NCBI RefSeq assembly: GCF_000003605.2
Contig: NW_003124911.1
Coordinates: 29,503-47,524, forward strand
Source: Saccoglossus kowalevskii
Taxonomy: Eukaryota > Hemichordata > Enteropneusta > Harrimaniidae
Direction: 5' to 3'
DNA length: 18,022 nucleotides
How positions within the stretch are numbered: position 1 is the first letter of the stretch; the number at the start of each line of letters is the position of its first letter. Below, one piece after another: positions 1-8,947 of the stretch. The notes under the pieces were generated by a model that was given only the letters and a program-made list of their open reading frames with translations, was not told the origin of the DNA and did no database searches. The translations under genes and the position numbers were made by a program.

Positions 1-7
1 GTTTTGT

Positions 8-195
8 TGCTTAGATATTCCACATACGTTTACCGACTTGGCACATATGTAATTGTGGAATTTGCACGTAACTGTACCGACCTTGCGTGCAACTTTACCG
101 ACTTCGCATGTGCATTATGAACGTAATACGTGAGTTTATCGACATTCCACGTAACTCGACATACTTTGCATGTAACTTTATCGACTGTGCACTTA
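8..195. repeat. Degenerate 21-bp tandem repeat, block 1
   Basis: About nine head-to-tail units of 21 bp, diverged from a consensus that begins ACTTTACCGACTT and continues TGCATGTA. Clear units start at 29, 50, 71, 92, 113 (20 bp), 133, 154 and 175; the one at 8 is weak. Because 21 is a multiple of three, both strands stay open over long stretches and read as seven-residue repeats, which produces spurious reading frames. The block may run past the left edge of the window. It is probably an old minisatellite; no coding role is supported. Confidence 0.75.
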
Positions 196-326
196 TTAAC
201 ACGCGCGGATTTAGGGGGAGCCCCCCCCCCTTCAGCCCGCAAAAAAATTGACAAATCAATTGACAAATCTAGCCCACGTCAATAGGAGCGCCCCCCCTTA
301 CCGTATATCTGGATCGGCCAGTGCTT
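196..326. other. Insert between the two 21-bp repeat blocks, with C-runs
   Basis: This stretch does not follow the 21-bp period. It has a C10 run at 221-230, a C7 run at 291-297, and a short direct repeat of ATTGACAAATC near 248-270. It separates two blocks of the same repeat, so it may be a later insertion, but no terminal repeats or target duplication could be made out. Confidence 0.4.
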
Positions 327-453
327 AACATACCGACTTTACATGAAACATTATCCACTTTCCACGTTACCTTACTGACTTTGCATGTTAATTTTACCGA
401 CATTGCGAGCAACTTTATCGACTTTGCAAGTAGCATTACGGAACCTACACATG
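327..453. repeat. Degenerate 21-bp tandem repeat, block 2
   Basis: Six units of the repeat seen at 8-195, in the same orientation, starting at 327, 348, 369 (22 bp), 391, 412 and 433. The best-preserved units share ACCGACTTT or ATCGACTTT followed by TGCATG or TGCAAG. The 1-bp indel at 390 shifts the phase once. Block 2 ends about 100 bp before the putative promoter of the plus-strand gene. Confidence 0.75.
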
Positions 454-560
454 GTTTTAACGCTTTTAAATTCCTTCTCCTTCTTCGTTTCGCCAAAAAG
501 ATTACAACCGCACATGCATGAATTAAGCATTCTGCGCCATCCCCGCGTGACGGTCATTGA

Positions 561-568
561 TGACGTCA
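561..568. promoter_or_regulatory. CRE palindrome in putative promoter
   Basis: TGACGTCA, the full palindrome bound by CREB/ATF-family bZIP factors, sits in a short CpG-containing stretch (about 535-605) that contrasts with the AT-rich surroundings. A perfect splice donor follows 77 bp downstream. No TATA box is evident. A second full CRE occurs at 9016-9023 with no gene nearby, so the motif alone is weak evidence; the context makes a promoter plausible. Confidence 0.45.
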
Positions 569-579
569 TGCGCGAACAT

Positions 580-644
580 ATTCTATTCCGAATCGCGCGT
601 TCGATCTGAACATTCCACGATTCTGCTGCTGTTTCCGAAGAAAG
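580..644 (+). other. Putative untranslated first exon of the plus-strand gene
   Basis: The stretch ends GAAAG|GTAAGT, a perfect match to the splice-donor consensus with the intron starting at 645. The 5' limit is a guess, since no transcription start can be read from sequence. There is no ATG with an open frame leading into the donor, so the exon would be 5' UTR. Splicing to the acceptor ending at 2011 would place this leader directly ahead of the coding exon. Other acceptor-like sites (near 907, 1124, 1310 and 1360) allow alternative leaders. Confidence 0.4.
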
Positions 645-2011
645 GTAAGTAGCGCTTTACATTTATGTTACGAATGTAAACAACATAGTTTGGCCTATCG
701 GTACTGTTCTCCACGTCATCGGAGTTTGGGATATCTTCTGTCCCACTCAAGATTCTGTTGATATCACTGCAGACAACCCTGGTGGACATCACGTGTGTTG
801 GAAGGGGTGGAACCCGGTCTGGAACTGAACATAAACTGGACTCTCATGGCTTGTCGTATAATGTATTAACTGAGTAACCGATACTGAATTCCGTTCCATT
901 TTCTCAGTTGTACGTTTCTGCTTTTCTCGATTTCGACGTTGGTGGAACTATATGGAAGTATATTTCACCGTATGAATGTTTCTTGCTCAATGCAGTCCTC
1001 GGGGGGGGGGGGCTACTTGCACAGACTGGGGTGTCATTTCACGTTATTTTGTTTAGAAGTGGGTGGTCATTAATTTATCAATGTTTTGGTTTAAGAAGTG
1101 TGTAGCATTTATTTACTTTTACACAGGTCCTTATATTGAAACCCAAATACCGGAAAAGGCTGAATAAAATCGCATGGATGCGTTCACTGGTTGCGAAAGT
1201 TGTGAGCTGGGTGGGGTTTTTTTTTGCTGAAAACACTTGTGTGGAAGTAGCAACCCCCCCCCCCCGATGCACTCATACATTACAGTTTGTGTGTTTTTTG
1301 TAAAATTTCCAGGTGATTACCGTTTAATATAATTAAAAAAATAACTGTAACTTGTTTCAGTGAAATATAACACTGATATGACTCCAGTAAACATCACAGA
1401 AGGAAACCTTCTCGGCCACTGATATGGATTTGGAGGTCACCATTTTAAAAGCATGGCAGGGTGGTTGGGAGAGTGTGACCAGTCCACTTTTGTTTCTCGG
1501 TGTCTTGTACATTAGTTTGTCTTCCTTGAATGTGACATCACTTTTTCCTGCAACACCGTCTTTGCGTGTTCTATTTCTCTCGCTACTTAACTTGCAATTA
1601 GTTCTTCAACGAATCTTCCAGAGACCCACCGAGTAATTTCAAATGGTCGCCCGGTCCTTTCTCAGGGCAGGCGTTATTTGGTAGTCACCCTCAGTAACTA
1701 TTCAAAATAGCTACATGTTTCGAACAATGGTTCTTCATCAGTAGAATATTAGCTGTGGTGCATGATCCCATGTCCGGTCACTTACTCACTTGTTGATGGC
1801 GGTCAAACAAAAAAGCGAAAAGAAATGTTAAACAAAAACCAAACATAGGTAAGAGTACAGTCCCTCGACGAAGACTGTGGTAAGAGTAACGTCGGTTGCA
1901 ATCTGGGATATATATGACAAGGTGACAAAAGCGGCGTTGAAATCTAGGATGCTTTGTCAATCAACATACCAAGCAATATTTTAGTGATGTTCTTAAATTT
2001 ATTATTCACAG
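645..2011 (+). other. Putative first intron
   Basis: It runs from GTAAGT at 645 to TTATTCACAG ending at 2011 and contains no supported coding sequence on the plus strand. It includes a G12 run (1001-1012), a C12 run (1254-1265), an 82-codon minus-strand open frame (1357-1605) and a hammerhead-like motif (1713-1741, minus). The last two suggest that 1.35-1.75 kb is partly transposon-derived. Confidence 0.4.
1713..1741 (-). mobile_element. Hammerhead-ribozyme-like motif, probable retroelement remnant
   Basis: Read on the minus strand, the order is CTGATGA (1741-1735), one extra A, GAAC (1733-1730), loop CATT, GTTC (1725-1722), GAAA (1721-1718), then a palindromic ACATGT. This is the order of the hammerhead core: CUGAUGA, stem II, GAAA, and a very short stem III. 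Such minimal hammerheads are known from Penelope-like retroelements. No convincing stem I pairs around the expected cleavage site, and the extra A would disturb stem II, so this copy is probably inactive. No reverse transcriptase is visible nearby. Confidence 0.35.
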
Positions 2012-2034
2012 ATTACAATTACTGCAGAGAAATT

Positions 2035-3453
2035 ATGACAGACGAAATGGGAGACAATAACAGCGGACAAGAAGAACGAGCTCTTGGTCGTTACGTCATG
2101 TACCACGACGAGACTTCACATAACCACGGAGCGACGATACCTAGAAAGCTGGAAGAGTTTCAAATGACACTGCTAAGGCAAATCCATATGATGAGAGGGG
2201 TGGCAGCCCCACGTGCTGTGTGTGCTTATCGCCAGGACGGTACAAGCGGCGAATCTACTACTACTACTACTGATGTGGTGTCTTTATTGTCAGTGGCACC
2301 GGGTTTTAAGCCAATTTTGCAACCATGTTTGAAAACATCGGACTTTGAAATTAAAGTTAAATTTCGGGACGATTGTTTCGATAGTGACATTGATTTAAAT
2401 GCAATTGAAAATGACGCCCAAAACGACCGGACTAAGCGACAGGAACGTTCAAATGTATATAACCGGCAAAAAACATCACATAGTAAGTATTGGGGAACTA
2501 AAGAACATTACGACGGACAAGAAAAATGCACAAATAACAATCATGTTGGAAACAACAAGAAACATGGTGAACTGAAAGGAGCTTTCTTGCCGTATTGCAT
2601 AGGCGCTGTGTTAGCGGCAAAACCTGGTGCAGTAAATAACAGCTCTGACGTTACAGAGACATGTGACGAAACTGACGGTAGTTTATCACGAATGCGCCAT
2701 GCTTCCCGTTTCGCTAAAGAACTGAGCGCTCTAACGGATCTATTGCAGAGAATTTTACCACCAAAGAGAAAGCTCCCAGTTCCAAAGAAGTATAGAGTGG
2801 CCACTGTTCGGCCTATGCTAAGACCCCCACTGTCAGTGCCATCGCGATCAAACCAACTGTTGCCTCCTTCTGCTTTTACCTCCAACTCAAAAATATCGTT
2901 ATTTGAGTCTCATAATGGAAATCTGACCAATGGTGTGGCAACAGATAAATTACAATCAAGTAACTCACTGTCCAAAAAACATTTCAATTCACTTCCAGAA
3001 CCGGATTTATTTGTATCCAATGATATAATGATGGAGTCAGTCGCGGAGAAGCCACAACCGTTTGTCTGCAGTATTTTCCAATCGCACAACGAGCCAAATG
3101 AACTAATTGTACCTAGCTCAGTCCCCAGCTCAGTCAAACCGGTTTTACATGTTCACCCAAGCCGTTTAATAGTTGGACTTCAAAATCAGTCTTCAACATC
3201 AATAAGTTGTAGCACCACCTCACAGGTTATCGAACAGAAATCATTTTCTAGTCATCACGCCGAGAATAGATGCATATTTGAATCGACTTCGTCGAATGAG
3301 ACTAATTGCAATAACAGCAACAATAATTTCAAATTTGAATCGGAAACTTGTGTGAAACGATCTGGGAAGCTCGTGCTGCTTCTTTCTCCGTCTTTCTTTA
3401 TGACCCATCGTCTAAGTCATACTCACACTCTGTGGGCCAGGCCAAAGTATTGA
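2035..3453 (+). CDS. Unrecognised, largely disordered protein (about 472 aa)
   Basis: No family was recognised. The longest reading frame starts at 1954, but a good splice acceptor (TTATTCACAG, ending at 2011) lies inside it, so the start is placed at the next in-frame ATG, 2035, with A at -3. ATG 2047 (residue 5) has an equally good context. The protein opens MTDEMGDNNSGQEE and is rich in Ser, Asn, Thr and Pro. Visible features are a Thr run from a CTA/ACT microsatellite (about 2252-2270), a hydrophobic stretch ending LLQRILPP followed by a basic, NLS-like PPKRKLPVPKK (residues about 242-252), and an Asn-rich region near the end. No signal peptide, membrane span or catalytic motif is seen. 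This suggests an intrinsically disordered, possibly nuclear, protein. The final 28 residues read poorly and another frame takes over (see 3339-3497), so the C-terminus of this model is doubtful. That it is a true coding exon rests on its length in AT-rich DNA and on composition. Confidence 0.65.
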   Translation: MTDEMGDNNSGQEERALGRYVMYHDETSHNHGATIPRKLEEFQMTLLRQIHMMRGVAAPRAVCAYRQDGTSGESTTTTTDVVSLLSVAPGFKPILQPCLKTSDFEIKVKFRDDCFDSDIDLNAIENDAQNDRTKRQERSNVYNRQKTSHSKYWGTKEHYDGQEKCTNNNHVGNNKKHGELKGAFLPYCIGAVLAAKPGAVNNSSDVTETCDETDGSLSRMRHASRFAKELSALTDLLQRILPPKRKLPVPKKYRVATVRPMLRPPLSVPSRSNQLLPPSAFTSNSKISLFESHNGNLTNGVATDKLQSSNSLSKKHFNSLPEPDLFVSNDIMMESVAEKPQPFVCSIFQSHNEPNELIVPSSVPSSVKPVLHVHPSRLIVGLQNQSSTSISCSTTSQVIEQKSFSSHHAENRCIFESTSSNETNCNNSNNNFKFESETCVKRSGKLVLLLSPSFFMTHRLSHTHTLWARPKY

Positions 3454-3497
3454 AACACCATCATGGCATGTTATTGTTGTACATTTCCTATAACTGA
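3339..3497 (+). other. Alternative-frame C-terminal segment with WH1/PH-like look
   Basis: One base out of register with the main frame, this 52-codon frame follows a TGA at 3336 and ends at TGA 3495. It contains ARAASFSVFLYDPSSKSY and then GQAKVLKHHHG. The spacing of RA, an alternating hydrophobic strand ending in LYD, SK plus an aromatic, and then KV and HH recalls the first strands of EVH1/WH1 domains (Ena/VASP type) or, less closely, Ran-binding domains. In the same place the main frame gives a low-complexity Leu/Ser/His/Thr tail. A missing base near 3340-3365 would join the two. No splice acceptor after the TGA could do so. Family assignment is tentative. Confidence 0.3.
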
Positions 3498-4154
3498 TCG
3501 GGGTCTGCAAAAAATCGTTGTTTTTTTTTTCAATAAGATACATTATCATATATTTTTTAAAGTTTAATCCGTGCATAAAACTTTGTGAATGAAAGATAAA
3601 TATTATAATTTTATTGTTCATGGGAATACACTCAGTGATACCTCCCACCCAACCGGCGTTAACTGTTTACTCATACGAAATATACGGACTTAGTAATCTG
3701 CCAAAATGACTTGTGTTTGACCTCTATACGTTCTGCTAGTCACCCAACGCCCGTCAAGACGCTAGGCCGACGGAGACTAGTAATCGTGCCCACAAAACCG
3801 TTTGATTCGTCCACCAAACATTCTATCATATTCTATAATATGCGTTTTTTATGTTTGTTGTCTGTCTGTCTTGCACTTGGTATAAATCGTAAATGAGGCT
3901 ATTTGTATATACTCAGAAATCTAGGCACGTTCAAGTATATTTTCACGCATTGTCTTGAAACATGGGGAACTGTCATCGAATTAACCTGTGATTGAAAGAG
4001 TTTGAGCCAGGATATATATGTTTCCGACTTTTAAACCAAACAATCCAAAATGAACGCTGAACTTCCGGAATGGAGTTTTAATTTAATTTTCAACACTAAA
4101 CTCTTCGAAATAGGGTTCACCATCATTAATGTCAGTTCTGATTTCTTTGAATCG

Positions 4155-4180
4155 GCGAGGGCGCCACCTAGTGTCCAGGA
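4155..4180 (-). promoter_or_regulatory. CTCF-like motif
   Basis: The minus strand reads CCTGGACACTAGGTGGCGCC within this interval. It matches the core of bilaterian CTCF sites (CCA, a few bases, then AG[G/T]TGGCGC or AGGGGGCGC). It is the best of four such motifs in 3 kb. Identification is by eye only. Confidence 0.4.
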
Positions 4181-5153
4181 CACCTTGTTCATGTAAACTT
4201 GGGACTGAAAGAATCCATCCAAATCACTGCATATACTACACTAGCCCTGGCTAACATTATTTTTAAACTAGATGAATGATTTTCGTACTAAAATGATAAT
4301 CACATTGGCAGGTGGTTTAGTTCCATGGATGAATGCGTCGTGTGCAAGTATCGTGTGCGTTTTAACAGTCTATGGTCTTCTAAAAACCAAGACAACGGTC
4401 TCAGTGTTTTGTAATCGCCGCGGCCAAGACACCGTTGGCACAATATTTATCGGACCCTGGTTTTACTGTTCCTGGTCACCAAACTGTCTGAATAGCTACA
4501 CCATCAACCGTCACCGCACACGTAAATACGAGTGTCCCGTGTCGGAAGGAATAGGCCAGACGATCGTAAACAACGAAAGTCACTCACCAAATCACATACA
4601 AAACTGTATCAAAATCTCGCACAGAGTGCGGATAATACAATCAATACATTGGGGGTAAAGACGGTGAGAAAAGGTGTGCTCCAATAATTTCTTTCTATTC
4701 GTTATGTGAGTGAATTCACGGGTGGGTACTAGCATTTCACCAGGTGGTGGCCCATCTTAGTAGCAACCAACGCATTGCCGCATTTTATACATGTACAGTG
4801 TATGTTATTATTTCATTGAAAATGGAGATCCTTGTAAATGGTGAGCCAAATTCCTCTTTGAAACATATAAGGGCTCACACATATCTAAAATAAGTTGGCA
4901 TAAAACTGACCCAGTCATGGCAATGTTGTTGTTTTTTTATGAGAATTCTTGTTATTGTTTTTTTTTTACTTTTAATTCGTTCTTAAAAGCAATTATTATA
5001 TAAAACAATAACAACCGGGCCAGTATAGGTACAATATTCAGCTGCTATTTAATATTCATAAGTAAAAGTCAGCGAGCTATTTAAAATGTGGCATACGAAA
5101 TACCGCTAAATTGAAAAACATGTGTATACGAACGGTTTAAATTAAATTCGTAC

Positions 5154-5171
5154 GTCACGGTGGCGCCCTCC
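5154..5171 (+). promoter_or_regulatory. CTCF-like motif
   Basis: TCACGGTGGCGCCCTC contains the GGTGGCGC core but lacks the preceding CCA..AG pattern, so it is the weakest of the four. The surrounding 100 bp are AT-rich, which makes the GC-rich core stand out. Confidence 0.25.
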
Positions 5172-6426
5172 ATTTCAAATAGTTAATCCTTAATCTGTTC
5201 TTAAAAAATAATACATTCCGGAAATTTTGCTCAATTTACGACAAGGATTTTTACATAATTTTAAAATTCATCTCACTTGCAAAATTTTGCTCGCCACTTA
5301 TCCAACCTTCCGGGCACAAGTTATAGCTTCTCTTCGCGTGATTGTACAGTTTGCTGACGTGGTGGACATGTCATGATGAGGGTGATCTTCACAACCCACT
5401 CACCCCTAGGATCGGAACATTTCTTGGCAGGGATTATTTCCGTATTAGGTGAATTTCCAATGTCAACGTAATTTGTATTAACGGTTATCACATTTGCCTT
5501 CAGTCGCCAAGACAACTATAGTGCGTGCAGATTTTAATGGGAAAATTTGATACCTCATTACTTGAAATTGACGTACAGAACACGGTTATCTACTGATTCC
5601 ACCCACTTAAGCAATCCACGTGCAGAAATGAACAAGTCAACAAATATAACGAAATATCGACCGCTTTCTTGCTATCAAGCAAAATGGCAGCTCAATCATT
5701 TTTTTAATGGAACTTTCCGGCATGAAACCAAGTGCGATTGGGAGAATTCATGGGCTATGTCACGTGATGTCAGTATCAGCGATGCATGGAAGCGTATTCA
5801 GTGTAAATAACCAGCGGTCGTTGATACATTGATTGATTGGCAAAGATCCTAGTGACATTTCGATCGCAATGAAACGTATTTTCTACTTAACACTCAGGGG
5901 GTACACCCCGGGGCAGACGTAATATTTGATTTGTCATATAGACCAAGAAAATCAATCCTTTAAAATACAATAAGTAATATCTTCGGGTAATATTTCTGTG
6001 AATGGACGCTCTTTACCTAACGGGTAGACGTGTCTTTTACGTCATATGTATGCCTACTTCAACGCAATCACATTAGAAACAACATTTCAAATCTAAAAAT
6101 AGTCTCAGCGAACGAAGCCGATCAAACTAAATGTTCAATATTCATCTAAAATATTAATCTGTGGTGGCCAGCCTTATTTCATCTCATTGCGACAGTACAA
6201 CAGGGGTCACCTCGAGCATTTAAAAGTTTTAGTTCGAGCACTAAGTCTGAGAAAAAAATTGTTGGACGACTCGGACTCCAGTTGTGACAGGCACGATTTG
6301 ATACGTCGAAAAAGCGGTCAACAAACAAGCCGTTCTATGATTGGTCTGACTGTTAGGGTTGGGTAGCCAATCAAGTGCAATTTTGTAAGTAGTTTCGCAC
6401 TGACTTTAAAACAAAATACGTTTACT

Positions 6427-6447
6427 GTGACCGCTGGGGGCGCGATG
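6427..6447 (+). promoter_or_regulatory. CTCF-like motif
   Basis: GTGACCGCTGGGGGCGCGA fits the vertebrate-type core CCNCTGGGGGCGC closely. No gene start is defined nearby. Confidence 0.35.
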
Positions 6448-7071
6448 TGTCATCATGTACTAATAACAATTTCCGCTCTTGAAGTCAAGTTCAGTTTTGT
6501 TGCAAATATCGCCTGTCGTCTGCTGTAACCTAAATGATGCATTTGGCAACTAATGTAATACTTTACTATTGATGCATATCTCTTTGCATTTCAAATTTTG
6601 GAAAATGCTTCAGGTTTATACTACTAAATCTGACACGTGCAAAGGGACAGTGATTCTCTGGGTTGTGATTATTGGTGATTATTCTATCAGTAATTTGTTC
6701 CTTAGGTGTGTATTTATTTTCTCTTGTCGAGATGTTTGCTTTAAATCCATCCCCAGATATTATGATTCCTGTGTTTAAAGCGAGAGCGTCGTCATCTGTG
6801 TACGTGCGGCAATTGAGTCCCAAGCGACGATAACAACACATGCTTAAAACGCAAAGGCTCATGGGTAGACGCTTGTTTGTAAATAATGACACGCTATGGC
6901 CATCTGACGCATACACAGGTGACGACTCCCCGACTTTAACAAAGTTGGAAATTACTTGATTATTTCAATTACTGTGGATCTATCCCGTAAGCAACTTTCA
7001 AATTTTTCAGGCTGCTATGTCTCCTTGTGTCTGATCATTTCAGGTTTTATCCGTATACGTCATTGAGCAAC

Positions 7072-7092
7072 TTCACTACTAGGGGGCGTTGG
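7072..7092 (+). promoter_or_regulatory. CTCF-like motif
   Basis: TTCACTACTAGGGGGCGTTG fits the pattern CNNCTAGGGGGCG of CTCF sites, with the final C of GGGCGC replaced by T. It has the same orientation as the motifs at 5154 and 6427. Confidence 0.35.
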
Positions 7093-7725
7093 GACTTACT
7101 GAGTAAAACCATGGAACTATAAACCATGGTAAAACCATAGTGGTGAAACATTCTAGGATGTGACACTTTTGATGATCACTTCGACTTTTAAAAAAAAAAT
7201 TACAGAGAACTCGCGCAACAGTGATAATACTTAATTTTTATTAAAACTTAAAGTTAACAATGATGCTGATAAACCGTAATATTATTTGAACATCAATATA
7301 CACAGTATAAAGCTTAAATAAACAAAACATTTAAATTAACAATATATAAACAAACAAAACAAACATATTGCTGCATGGCCGGAAGTACTTCAGTATCAAC
7401 GATGCATAAATCAACCACCGCAGACAGGAGCCATCAAAGTTTCTGTTCACTTAATTTTTTTTTTTATATTTTGTAGAAAAAAAAATAACTTCATCACCAA
7501 AATTTAGCTTGAATATTTTTGTAAATAGAAATACAACCCACTTCGTAAACACTAACTAAACAGAGTAATATGGCCATGATATTGAATGGCATTACAATCA
7601 GTTCTACCAATAGTTACAATGTTATGCCAATTCATTTCCTGTTTTCAAATCATTTGAACAATTAATATGGGTCAATCATTAGAATATGAAAAAAAACTTT
7701 TAAAAAAATACACATTTGGTAGAGG

Positions 7726-7939
7726 TAGCAAAAAAACAAAATCTTCCACAATATCAAGCTCAAAACTAAATATATAAAATAATTTACACCCCCCCCCCAT
7801 AGTTACTAATGGCTTAGTATCTAATAATTAGCAAAAAAACAAAATCTTCCACAATATCAAGCTCAAAACTAAATATATAAAATAATTTACACACCCCCCC
7901 CCCCCCCATAGTTACTAATGGCTTAGTATCTAATAATTT
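7726..7939. repeat. Tandem duplication of a 103-bp segment containing a C-tract
   Basis: Copy 1 is 7726-7828 and copy 2 is 7829-7939. By eye the copies are identical except for the tract in the middle and the last base: copy 1 has C10 (7789-7798), while copy 2 has an added CA and C14 (7894-7907). The near-identity implies a very recent duplication, or an assembly artefact at the unstable C-tract. No gene is affected. Confidence 0.9.
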
Positions 7940-8802
7940 GCATATCGTCATTTCTCTACATTGCAATGTATACAAATAATACATATCCAAGGTGATGTTC
8001 AGCAAACACTAAGCGTGACCCAAAAATTATTTTGGCGTAGCGTACAATTTAAATTATTCATATGATCATCGTTTATATACGTACTGTGCGATCAAACAGT
8101 GACGCTGCTCTGGAACAAAAAAGACAACAATCACCTAATGTGTCAAACAATTAATTATTAATTATGTTTGAAACAGTGATAATATATTAATTAGCTGACG
8201 CTACATAAAAGTTTTAATTTGTCAGTCTGGTAAGGCACCATGTGTGGAATGGAGTATCCTTGGGCTGGGGGTTGTTTCTATACAGTATAATACAGACGTT
8301 TTCTGTAAACTGGTAAAAAGTTTATGCTTTTTATTAAATTTAGTAAATGAGCTGATGTGAGACTGATCTTTCTCAGTTTTACTGCAACAGAAAGACTTAA
8401 AAAAGTTAAAGATTAAAATTGTTTAGGATTCCCCTTAAAACAGGTAAATATTTGAACTCAACAAAACAAAACAATTATTTAAAAATTCGTAAAAAAAACA
8501 AACACAAATGTTACAGTTCATATTTACATTGCATTATTTACATGTATACTCATGCAAGTTGTAAACATATATTAATTTACAAACATTATTTTATTATGTA
8601 CTGAAGTCAGCTAAGTCTATTTTCATTTAAAAACTCCAAGTCCAAATGAATTGATTGAATTGGCTGAGCAGGCACCTCTCACCACTCAGTGAAGTGCTCG
8701 TGCATAAATTAGAACAGATCAGAACAGACTATGTTACTGCATGCATGATGTGAAACTGTCGTTTGAGTTTTTAATTCTTGGATTTATAAATAATTTATAA
8801 TG
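7940..8802. other. AT-rich non-coding stretch
   Basis: No coding sequence, RNA gene or mobile element could be supported. It contains A-rich runs and a small imperfect inverted repeat near 8144-8170 (CAAACA and TGTTTG arms around AT-rich sequence). It ends at the left terminus of the MITE at 8803. Confidence 0.5.
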
Positions 8803-8947
8803 TACTGTAAAGTACTTTATTTTAGCTGGAATTAATTTTCACTGAAATAAAAGTGTTTTGTATGGAATTTATTTTCACTGATTTTTGATGAGTTGAATGT
8901 AAAATATAGAAATCACCCCTTCAGTGAAAATAAAGTATTTTACAATA
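8803..8947. mobile_element. TA-flanked MITE, copy 1 (about 145 bp)
   Basis: The left end reads TACTGTAAAGTACTTTATTT and the reverse complement of the right end reads TATTGTAAAATACTTTATTT, so the termini are inverted repeats of about 20 bp with TA outermost. The interior matches the element at 12418-12624 (shared GCTGGAATTAATTTT, GTTTTGTATGGAATTTATTT and GAATGTAAAATATAG). TA flanks suggest a Tc1/mariner-type mobiliser, which is inferred. There is no coding capacity. Confidence 0.75.

Larger units (their letters stand above)
3498..7725. other. Gene-free region with scattered regulatory-like motifs
   Basis: No supported gene. Open frames of 60-128 codons at 4272-4658 (plus), 5547-5810 (plus) and 6566-6916 (minus) lack splice support, recognisable domains or clear coding composition and are not called. 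The region is less AT-rich around 4.3-4.65 kb and 6.3-6.5 kb. It contains four CTCF-like motifs (listed separately) and ETS-like CCGGAAGT sites near 4060 (minus) and 7379 (plus). Confidence 0.5.

Noticed and set aside
30-609. Several open frames of 65-78 codons on both strands
   Set aside because: They are created by the 21-bp tandem repeat, whose length is a multiple of three; the translations are seven-residue repeats on both strands.
1954-2034. Upstream ATG of the main reading frame
   Set aside because: A splice acceptor ends at 2011, so these 27 codons are mostly intronic; the ATG at 2035 is preferred.
4272-4658. 128-codon plus-strand frame in a less AT-rich stretch
   Set aside because: Its length is not exceptional at the local base composition, no domain is recognised and no good splice sites bound it.
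6566-6916. 116-codon minus-strand frame
   Set aside because: Frames of this length are expected by chance in 18 kb; there is no splice or domain support, and a plus-strand frame overlaps it.
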